A program made the translations under genes and the position numbers. This document shows positions 31,860 to 64,000 of a DNA stretch of 64,000 nt, in pieces. Under the pieces are notes generated by a model. It was not told where the DNA came from. It made no database searches and saw only the letters and a list, made by a program, of their open reading frames with translations. Numbering within the stretch: the first letter of the stretch is position 1; the number at the start of each line of letters is the position of its first letter. Source of the DNA: Cristatella mucedo (taxonomy: Eukaryota; Bryozoa; Phylactolaemata; Cristatellidae); assembly GCA_009760855.2 (NCBI GenBank), contig WPIO01000160.1, positions 156,001 to 220,000 of the forward strand, read 5' to 3'.

Positions 31860-32695
31860 TGTGTCTGTGTCTCTCTTTCTTAATCGCTCTGTTTCTCTCC
31901 GTCTCCATCTCTGTCCCTCTCCCTCTCTCTGTCTTTTTCTCGGCCTCTTTATTTTTTTGTCTCTCTGCCTCTGTTTGTCTCTGCCTCTGTTTGTCTCTGC
32001 CTCTGTTACTCTATGCCTCCGTCTCTGTCTCGATCTCGGTCTCTGTCTCTCTGTCTCTCACTCCGTTTCTCTCTTTACGTTCCTCTGTGTTTTTAACTCT
32101 CACAGTGTTTCGCTCTGTCTCTGACTCTGTATCTCTTTGTCTGTCTCAGTTTCTCTCTGTCTCCGTCTCTGTCGCATACTCTGTACCTGCCTCTATGAAT
32201 CTTTGTAGTTCTCTCTCCGGGTCTGCCTCTTTCTAGTTCTCTTTGTCTCTCTGTGTTTCTCAATCCCTCTCTCTCTTTTTCACTCTGTCTATGTCATTTC
32301 CTTGCCTATTTCTCTCTTTTTCCACTCTGTGTCTATGCATACTCTGTATTGCCTCTCCGTCGCTCTCTGTGCCTCTCTCTCTGTCTCTGTTTCTCTCTGT
32401 CTCAGTCTGTCTCAGTCTCTGTCTCATTCTCTGTCTCGTTCTCTGTATCTCTCTCTGTCTCTTTCTCTCACTCTATTTCTCTCTCTATCTCTTTCTATCT
32501 CTCTCCGTCTCTCCCTCTCTCTGTTACGCTATCTATCTCTCGCTGTTTATCTATGTCTCTGTCTCTCATCGTCTCTCTCTTTCAGTCTCTCTTTCCCTCC
32601 TCACTCCCTCTCTCTATTGCTCTGTCTCACCACCTCTCTCGATCTCGCTCTCCATCTGTGTTTAAATTGCCTCACTCTGCCTCTTTCTTTCTCCG

Positions 32696-32729
<34 letters not shown>

Positions 32730-33015
32730 ACCCTCTCTCTCACTCACTTTCTGTCTCACCCTCTCTCTCTGTCTAAATCTATTTCTGTCGGGTTCTCTCT
32801 GTCTTGATCTCTGTCTCTGTCTCTCTGTCTCACTGTTGCTCTCTGTCTCTTTGTTTCTAACTCTATCTATAATCTCTTTGTTTCTAACTCTATCTATAAT
32901 TCTCTATGTCTCAGTATTCGTCTATCTCGCAGTCAAATCTCTCTCTCTCCCTCTCTTTATCTCTCTGTGTCACCCTCTCTGTCTATCTCTCTGGTTTTCT
33001 CTGTCTCTCTGTCAG

Positions 33016-33048
<33 letters not shown>

Positions 33049-33294
33049 ACCTCATCTCTCCCCTCCCCTCCCCTCTCCCTCTCTCTCTCTCTCTCTCATT
33101 GCTCTGGTCTCTCCCTCGATCTCACTCTCCCTGTTTCCATCTGTCTCTCTCCGTCTCCTCCTGTGTCTCTTTCTCTGTCTCTCTTTTTGTCTTTTGCTCT
33201 CTCAATAACTCACTCTCTCTCTTTCTCGTGTCTCTCTCTCGTGTCTCTCTTTCTCGTGTCTCTTCCTGTCTCCTTCTTTCACAGTCTCTGTCTG

Positions 33295-33296
<2 letters not shown>
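31860..33296. repeat. 1.4-kb (CTCTGT/CT)n polypyrimidine tract
   Basis: TCTCTGTCTC-type repeats with few purines on the plus strand. Frames up to 398 codons of Ser/Leu/Val/Cys are composition artefacts. Confidence 0.95.

Positions 33297-33388
<92 letters not shown>
33297..33388. repeat. (GA)n tract directly following the polypyrimidine tract
   Basis: A pure GA run of about 85 bases starts within 10 bases of the end of the CT tract. The strand asymmetry therefore flips and an inverted (CT)n-(AG)n pair is formed. Confidence 0.95.
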
Positions 33389-33389
<1 letters not shown>

Positions 33390-33759
33390 CATAGAGAGAA
33401 AGATAGAGATGCAGACAAGAAGGAGAGAGACAGAGACAGCGATAAACAGACAGAGACAAACTGAACCTTGCAAAGAGATACAAAAAGACACTCAATGAGA
33501 CACTGAACGCAGGGCAGGCAGCGTCCGTATCGGCAGTAGCCGGAAAAAAGGACATAGCCTCGGTCAATGTTTGAGTTGAATTGAAGTACACACCAAAGAC
33601 CTCCTTGCCGAATGGAAGGTTCTGCTAGCTTACCTTGGGGAAAGACATGAAGCACCATAGAATCGTTTGGATCACTTAGAAAATTCTCTTCGAGAACATG
33701 CTTGCGAACGTTGCTGTGGAAAGAACCTCGTCATACACACTCTCAAATGTAGAGCATAA
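33389..33759. other. Unrecognised sequence
   Basis: GA-rich tail to about 33,455, then unique sequence with no gene recognised. Confidence 0.3.
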
Positions 33760-34040
33760 TAATTAGTACTAATAATCCGTTAGATATAGTACCCTTAGAT
33801 AACTCAATCTAGGCACTTACAATTTGCTGCAAAAGAAGCACGATTTAACTGTCATTTGTAGTTAACTTAATAAACAACGAGAATAATATGAATAGAGGTG
33901 ACGTGCACAGGGTCGGCATGCAAGTATGGTTAGTGGCAGCATGCAGTGTCAACAGGCATAAGCCTATTCAGGACAAATCGCAGGGACCCACTAAATACTG
34001 TAATAAATGGAATCGTTTTTAGTTTCTTTAGTTTAAGGTT
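33760..34040 (-). mobile_element. LINE-A 3' fragment
   Basis: AGTACCCTTAGATAACTCAA, GGTCGGCATGCAAGTATGGT and AGGACAAATCGCAGGGACCC match the LINE-A 3' UTR in minus orientation. Moderately diverged. Confidence 0.75.
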
Positions 34041-34149
34041 TTGGCTTTCTGCGGATTTGGCCTACTACGCTGTGCCCTCCTAACCTCTGACCCGTGTCGG
34101 ATCTCGCGTTTGCTTCCTCATTCGTTGCACTGATCTAGCCGGTCACCGA

Positions 34150-34407
34150 GTTCTGCCCCGCCCCTATCCCCGCCCTATCCCGCCCCCTATCCCGCCCCCT
34201 ATCCCGCCCCTATCCCGCCCCCTATCCCGCCCCCTATCCCGCCCCTATCCCGCCCCCTATCCCGCCCCCTATCCCGCCCCTATCCCGCCCCCTATCCCGC
34301 CCCCTATCCCCGCCCCCTATCCCCGCCCCTATCCCCGCCCCTATCCCCGCCCCTATCCCCGCCCCCTATCCCCGCCCCTATCCCCGCCCCCTATCCCCGC
34401 CCCCTAT
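34150..34407. repeat. C-rich minisatellite with higher-order structure
   Basis: Units of 11-13 bases (CCCGCCCCTAT, CCCGCCCCCTAT, CCCCGCCCCTAT) recur about 21 times. In the first half they follow a 12-12-11 base trimer pattern, repeated at least three times; the second half uses CCCCGCC-type units. The minus strand is a dense series of G-runs. Confidence 0.95.
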
Positions 34408-35556
34408 CATTTTAGTAATGGTCTGCTAGATTCGGGCGTCATATCGGACGTTGGGACGACGAGCTTTCAAAGTTCAAATCGTAATTGCCAAATAAATCTT
34501 AATTACGATGAACCTCGACGCCACCTCGGTCGAGTTCGAGATGAAGAAGAGAATCTGATTGGCGAGACGCCTCCGTATGCCATCTGAGACGACTGTTATC
34601 TGGCAAGAACAGTGCGATCTGGGCAAGGGTTGGGGCGGTCCGGCCACTGAGCTTCTTGGCGATGGGTGGACAGGGCCGGCGAGCTTTGCAACGGTTGCCC
34701 ATGGGTTGCCAATGGTTGCCCAAATGGCAATCACCACGCCCCCTTCTTCGGCGCAGAGAGCGATTCCCCGCTGCTCTGCGGTCGACCAGGCGGCGGTGTC
34801 GGAGGCAGAGCGTAGTCCCTTAGTCTCTGTCCGGTCTGTGTGTGACCAGCGGTCGAGATTTCTCGCCATTTCACCCAAGGTAGAGTTGAGCTCGCAGCGA
34901 AAGATTATTCAGTGGCCGTCTGAAAATACGCACGTCTCAGCACGGCTTGGCTACTTCTGCCCGCTGCAGGAGTCTGTTCGCAGGTCTACAAACCGGATGC
35001 GCTGCTAGCGTTCGTGCCGCTGTCTTCCCTAGGCTATTGCTTCTCTTGCTGTGAGTTGCAAGGCACCTGGACCGAGAGTACGCGAGGATTTCAGGACGAC
35101 GCAAGCGAGTGTCATTTACAATTTTCTTTACCAGTTTCTTACCAGTCGTTAGCCCTCACGAGCTTATTAAAGATTTCGATCGTCAAATTTTAGTCACTTT
35201 AGCCCTCTCAACCTTACGTACACATTTGCTCGACAAATAGTGGCCGGATTCCTAGACGAGTAAAAAATTCTTTAGCCAATTTAGATACCCTGGGATATCC
35301 TAATTTACATTTTAGCTCTCGTTTCTTAAATATTGTTTTCTGGTGTAAGTGCTTTTATTTCAAACCCAATCTAACCCAATCCATAGTATTTACAGAGAAA
35401 GTAAGTATCGACCCCAAGCTGAGCTCTATTTGTAGGGTTTGCATGTTACGGAGAGCTCAATTTGATTTCTTTGCTTTTCAGTGTTACTAACGCTTCGTTA
35501 AAACGAATTAAAGGGTTCAAACTGAAAGCTAATACTTTTTTTAACTGCTGTTTTAG
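34408..35556 (+). other. Region upstream of the docking-motif gene; possible first exon
   Basis: GC-rich and CpG-containing to about 35,100, then A/T-rich. Open frames on both strands at 34,474-35,008 are unrecognised. A strong donor-like AAA|GTAAGT lies at 35,401. The frame before it (about 35,316-35,400) is open and in phase with the acceptor at 35,556, so it could be a 5' exon, but I cannot support coding here. Confidence 0.3.
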
Positions 35557-60000
<24,444 letters not shown>

Positions 60001-60134
60001 ATGGTCATCTTCGGACGGCACTTTATTTTAACAAGATTTATAGAATAGTGTCACTGCAGCAGTTAATAGCGAAAAGAGAATCCTTTTGACCTGATGTTTA
60101 GCGTTGGAGATGCGAAGACATGACAATGTTGAAG

Positions 60135-60140
60135 AATAAA
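60135..60140 (+). terminator. AATAAA polyadenylation signal
   Basis: 135 bases after the stop codon. A second AATAAA lies at 60,283-60,288. Confidence 0.65.
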
Positions 60141-60288
60141 GTTGCCTTAACAACTTACCAAAACTCTAGAAATCAGCAGCAGCTCAGAAAATGCAAGTAA
60201 TGGCTTCAGCGACTGGCGGCGGCTTTTAAAAAGCTAAGACATCAACTGCAGGTCTCAAATTTACATTCTACTTTGGGAAGAGAATAAA

Positions 60289-60690
60289 AGAGACATGCTT
60301 TTTTGTATAAAAACATTAAGCTATATTAAGGGCGTAGTGCCATCTTAACTAAGCATGCACGAGTGATTCACGAGCCACACACTCCATAGTCAGTTGTAAA
60401 TCAGTTCTACAACAATTTATGTCACGTACTTCCTGCTTCATGCAAAATTCAGCATTGGTGACGTCATGCAAGCATGACCTTACTATGGTGGTCACCTTAT
60501 CGAGTTGTTTATCGCCAGAATGAAGTTCACCGGCTGTTAAAGATATGAGATGCATTTTTACAGCATTTTCTGTACAGTAGGTTAAATGAATATCATATAT
60601 CAGATAAGCAATAATGGACCTCATAGTTTCACTTGCTGGCCATGTGCACCTCTTGTCCTTTACTTGCACTGACTCGTAACAGAACTCTGT
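60289..60690 (-). other. Unrecognised minus-strand frame
   Basis: A 127-codon frame (60,349-60,732) contains about eight cysteines spread as in EFCYESVQVKDKRC and INCCRTDLQLTMEC. Its first dozen or so codons lie in antisense LINE-A sequence, so a real start there is unlikely. No family recognised; possibly an exon fragment. Confidence 0.3.
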
Positions 60691-60818
60691 CTCGACTTTA
60701 AGGTTGTGTCGCTCGCTTTTAGGTCTCTCCATTCTCTGTCTCCAGAATAACTATAGAAGGTAATTCCCAATCGGACTTCTTCGCATCGTGCCATATACAT
60801 TTCGGAATCGAGTCGTTT
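60690..60818 (+). mobile_element. Degraded LINE-A fragment
   Basis: CGACTTTAAGGTTGTGTCGC, CTTTTAGGTCTCTCCATTCT and CATTTCGGAATCGAGTC follow the 13.05-13.17 kb region with deletions. Confidence 0.7.
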
Positions 60819-61347
60819 GGATGGGCCACTGACGAATTTGCACGGGCTCTTTGAATTCTGTAGTGCTTCTGCTCGTGGGCTTTCCGAAGCTTTCGACTGG
60901 CGGCGGTCAACTAATTTTGAGCAACGTCACTTCATCCTTCGATTTTTTAATTCAAAAAGATGCTGGAAACGTACCTGGTTCTCAGTAGCATCACTGCAGC
61001 GACGTTTGCACGGCGTGTAACTGCACTATTTCAAAACCGGACTAGAGCCGTTAGCTGAGCAGAGTTCCTGCATTCTATAGACAGCCCTATTTCAGCTACG
61101 AAGCTCTGCCATAGCCATCACCTGCTGCTTAGATTAGAGGTCGACAGCCGAACTAGCTGGCGTTTTTCGAAATCAAGGTGTGCAATGCTGCTGGCATGTG
61201 ATCGTAATCTTCAGCTAGTGATTCGAACCTCAGCGGCTCTTCGAGAGACTGTCATCAACGTCATAGCTGCCACTCAGTAACACTCTGAGCTTCACCGGTA
61301 TAATTTACCGGCATTCAGTTTTTACCTTCACGTTCCATATTGGAATA
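60819..61347. other. Spacer, nothing recognised
   Basis: Ordinary composition up to about 61,330, where the sequence turns strongly A/T-rich. Confidence 0.3.
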
Positions 61348-63305
61348 ATAAAATGAGTCTTCGTCTGCAATTAAAAATAGAAAATGCTATGATAGATATT
61401 ATCTATGCTCCAATTAATGGTCTCTCCCCAATAGCACTAAGTAGAGTTTCTCATTTATTTCAATAATTGACAAACATTTTTCAAAGATTAATAAAGCTGT
61501 AGATGAATGGAATGAAGGCGGTTCTTCTTGTAGAATTGTTGGCATATCTAATGCATTTGCAAAGTTTACAGTCTTTGTTCCACAAATTAGAGGCTCGTAT
61601 TGTGAATTACCAATCAAGTTAAGAAATAAGAGATGTGTTATAAATATAAAAAATACAGATGACAATTTTTGTGCATTGTAGTGTGTTCTGAGAGCATTAC
61701 ATCCTAGAGAGAATCATCCAGAAGCAATTCATGATTTAAGACAAATAATGCTTGAGAAATATTCTGATATACTGCCTTTAATTAAACATTTATTCTTTCC
61801 TATAGATGATAAAGATCCAAGAAACCAGTTTATGGTCAATGGCAGCATACCAATTAGAGCAGAAGATATTCCAAAACTTGCAAAACTATTCAATGTTTCA
61901 ATAAACGTTTATGAGTATAACAACTCAGTTTATCCATTAATTGTTTGTTCAGAGGAAGGTGAGAAACATATAGATTTGCTTCTTTATTATTATAGAGGAA
62001 GATCTCACTATGTACTAGTAACAAATTTTAATGCGCTTTGTAGAACAGATAAAGATAGTGGTAGAACAAGCTTATTTTGTAAAAGATGTCTCTCAAGATT
62101 TCATGAGCAAGAAAAGTTGGATAAACATGTTGCAGATTGTAATTCAGAGAATTGTGGAAGTTCAAGAATAAAAATGCCAGTGGCTAATAAAAGAAAAGAT
62201 GGCACGGGAGATTTAGTAATGTTTAGAGATTTTGACAAAATGATTAAATCACCATTAACAGCATATGCTGACTTTGATTGTGTACTATGAACAATTGATA
62301 AACCAGAAGAATCAGTAAGAGGATCTGTAAGTCAACATAAACCATGTTCTGCTGGCTATGTAATTTGTAAATCATGAAGGAAAGATTGTAACATAATATA
62401 AGCAAACCTTTGGCACTGACTGTTAAGGAATTCATTTTGTCTTTAAAGAAAGATTGTAAAATACAGATAGAAAATCTTAAAGTAGTACTTGAGAAAAATA
62501 AAGTTTTTGATCGAAAAAATATGCCAGAAGTAGAAAAAGAAAATTAAGCAAATGCATCTGTTTGTTGGATTTGTCAAAAATGTTTAACTGAAGATCAAAA
62601 AGTCCTTGATCACTGCCATCTTACTGGAAAATATAGAGGTGCGGCACATGATGTCTGCAACAAAAAACTAAGAATTTCCAAATTTTTTTTAACTTCCTGT
62701 TTATATTCATAATCTAAGAGGATACGACTCACATGCAATTGTTAGTGCGCTTAATTGCGATAAGGATAAGAAACAAGTAATTGCCAATAACAAAGAAAAG
62801 ACTTTAACAATAAGTTTTGGAAATCTTTGTTTTAGAGATTCATATCAATTATTACAAAATCCGCTTCATAAATTGGTAAAAAATATGTCTAAAGCAAATG
62901 ATAAATTCGATAGAATGAGGCAACACTTTTAAAACACTGATGATAGAAAAATGTCATTATTAACAAAAATGGTACTTATCCATATGAGTACATGGATTCT
63001 TTTGCTAAATTTGATGAGACAAGTTTACCACCAATTGAAAAGTTTTATTCAAGTATTAGTGGACATATTTCAGAAGAAGACTATGTTCATGCAAACAAAG
63101 TTTGGAATGCTTTTGAAATAAAAACATTAAGAGAATGCCACGACTTATGTTTAAAGATTGATGTTCTAGCACTAGCAGATGTTTTTGAGAGATTTCGTAA
63201 CCTAATAATTACACATTATCAGATAGATCGTGCAAAGTTTATAACAACTCCACAATTAACTTGGACAGCAGGATTAAAATATACAGGAGTTGTTCTTGAG
63301 TTGTG
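61348..63305 (+). pseudogene. Polinton/adintovirus-type DNA polymerase B, N-terminal and exonuclease part, decayed
   Basis: This family of protein-primed polymerases replicates Polinton/Maverick elements and related viruses. Landmarks occur in family order: INIKNTDDNFCAL then VLRALHP, a zinc-finger-like FCKRCLSRFH, exonuclease motif I as TAYADFD, a CxxC...DHCHLTGKYRGAAHDVC module, exonuclease II as HNLRGYDSH, and exonuclease III as CHDLCLKIDVLALADVF, then LTWTAGLKYTGVVLEL. It is broken by TAG at 61,679 (at a usually conserved Trp), TGA at 62,288, further stops near 62,374-62,400, and a frameshift at a T-run near 62,690. The palm domain (SLYP, DTD boxes) is absent. It is A/T-rich, unlike its surroundings, so recently acquired or from a different source. 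Confidence 0.85.
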
Positions 63306-63327
63306 TTTCTACACAGAAACTGGATCA

Positions 63328-63630
63328 ATGACAGAACCTAAAAGAACAGAAATGAGAAACTTGTCAGACTTGGTATTAGCTGAATCTGCTGCTAGAATTT
63401 CGCTAGATACAAGACCACCAAATTATGTTCATGAAGATGCTAAGACTGTAGCAGCTGTGATGGCAGCGAAAGCTAAGCTTGGATTTCTATCTGGCGGAGC
63501 ATTAAACGATTCATTTGCTACTGATTTTCTAAAAGACAAAGTAAGTAATCCTGCTAGCCTAAATAAGATAACAAATTATGCTCGAGGAATAGTTGATAGA
63601 ATGCTTGATATCACTCGAAAAAAAATTTAA
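63328..63630 (+). CDS. Unrecognised ORF at the 3' end of the PolB remnant
   Basis: About 100 codons from ATG 63,328, in one frame with the last PolB piece (open from 62,992), so the two read as a fusion. The sequence (LSDLVLAESAARISLDTRPP, VAAVMAAKAKLGFLSGGALN) is not polymerase-like: Ala-rich, probably helical, ending in basic TRKKI. It may be a separate small gene of the element placed next to a truncated PolB by rearrangement. I know no family. Confidence 0.5.
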   Translation: MTEPKRTEMRNLSDLVLAESAARISLDTRPPNYVHEDAKTVAAVMAAKAKLGFLSGGALNDSFATDFLKDKVSNPASLNKITNYARGIVDRMLDITRKKI

Positions 63631-63651
63631 CTTACAAACTAATTTATACTT

Positions 63652-64000
63652 TTAAAACTCTGCCGGATTGAAAACGGATCTCTTTGGAGAACCATAAACT
63701 TTTACTAGGTCAATCTTTAGTCTAATATTTAATCTTGCTTCATTATCATAACATTCTTTTGAAACATAACTTCCATCAAGAATTCCAGTGACACTAAAAT
63801 CATTTCCTAATTTCTTAATTACGTCTGCAGGACTAGATACTTTAGTTTGTTTATTATTCTCATCAAACATAATACTAGGTTTCTTTCCAAAATCAAATCT
63901 AATTCCAATTGTTGACCTTGCACTAGCATCAAATCCCTTGAATTCTAATTGTTCACTCGATTTATCTACAATGTTTTGAATATAAGGAAGTGATTCTTCT
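63652..64000 (-). CDS. Unrecognised ORF, 5' part beyond the window
   Basis: Open from the window edge to TAA at 63,652-63,654, 115 codons visible, convergent with the previous ORF and only 21 bp from it. It contains GIRFDFGKKPSIMFDENNKQ and LNIRLKIDLVKVYG; alternating hydrophobic residues suggest a beta-rich fold. It shares the A/T-rich composition of the PolB segment, so it is probably another gene of the same element. Function unknown. Confidence 0.6.
   Translation of the reverse strand, partial: EESLPYIQNIVDKSSEQLEFKGFDASARSTIGIRFDFGKKPSIMFDENNKQTKVSSPADVIKKLGNDFSVTGILDGSYVSKECYDNEARLNIRLKIDLVKVYGSPKRSVFNPAEF

Noticed and set aside
31861-33498. Very long Ser/Leu/Val frames in the CT tract, and Arg/Glu frames in (GA)n tracts elsewhere
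   Set aside because: These are direct translations of dinucleotide or hexanucleotide repeats with no codon signal.
34150-34407. CRISPR array
   Set aside because: The C-rich repeat has no spacers; adjacent units differ only by one or two bases. It is a minisatellite.
35387-35406. Five-base microexon AGAAA between ACAG and GTAAGT
   Set aside because: Too short to support; the donor more likely ends a longer exon or is fortuitous.
62270-62400. Alternative genetic code (TGA or TAG read as Trp) in the PolB remnant
   Set aside because: TAG falls at a usual Trp position, but both TAG and TGA plus TAA stops and a frameshift are present. Ordinary decay explains all of them.

Overview
The window looks like nuclear DNA of a marine invertebrate-type metazoan. 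GT-AG introns, LINEs with APE-type endonuclease and reverse transcriptase, tRNA-derived SINEs, many (CA)n, (TA)n and (CT)n microsatellites and a decayed Polinton/adintovirus-type DNA polymerase all point to an animal genome. There is no operon structure and no rRNA, CRISPR or bona fide tRNA gene. I cannot name the species.

Layout. 1-35 kb is a transposon graveyard. Two LINE families dominate. LINE-A has an (ATT)n tail and a 3' end reading AGTTCTCTGAGGGCGCTTT; its best copy, about 11,167-13,587, keeps an open 724-residue RT frame. LINE-B has an ACATT-type tail; copies lie at about 3,125-5,734 and 16,693-19,397, with shorter pieces elsewhere. Two SINE families are scattered among them. SINE-1 ends in TCAGCTAG plus an A/T-rich tail. 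SINE-2 has a tRNA-like head and a 3' end like that of LINE-A. Between them lie long simple-sequence tracts (10.16-10.71, 21.4-21.8, 23.45-23.79 and 31.86-33.39 kb) and a C-rich minisatellite (34.15-34.41 kb).

35.5-60.0 kb holds what I think is the real prize: an undescribed host gene built by tandem exon duplication. I assembled it by eye from splice sites and intron phase. Seventeen exons join in one frame of 301 codons plus stop, ending at TGA 59,998-60,000, with AATAAA at 60,135. The first 95 or so residues contain no tyrosine. The rest is an acidic array of 17 tyrosines in short repeated motifs (YIVP, YIAP, YAAP, YEEM, YVEI, EYVP, EYEP). Most sit in 9-residue microexons flanked by phase-2 introns. 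The array arose from duplication of a unit of about 5 kb (exons A-B-C-D), followed by a partial 1.5 kb duplication, an exon loss and apparent sequence exchange between copies. By analogy with p130Cas-type proteins I infer a multi-site phosphotyrosine docking protein; this is a hypothesis.

61.3-64.0 kb is distinctly AT-rich and of foreign character. It holds a decayed N-terminal and exonuclease portion of a Polinton/adintovirus-type PolB, with its polymerase palm missing. A small unrecognised ORF is fused to its end, and a second unrecognised ORF on the minus strand runs off the window.

All exon joins and repeat relationships were read by eye; no alignment or database search was run. Family names are homology judgements from motifs.
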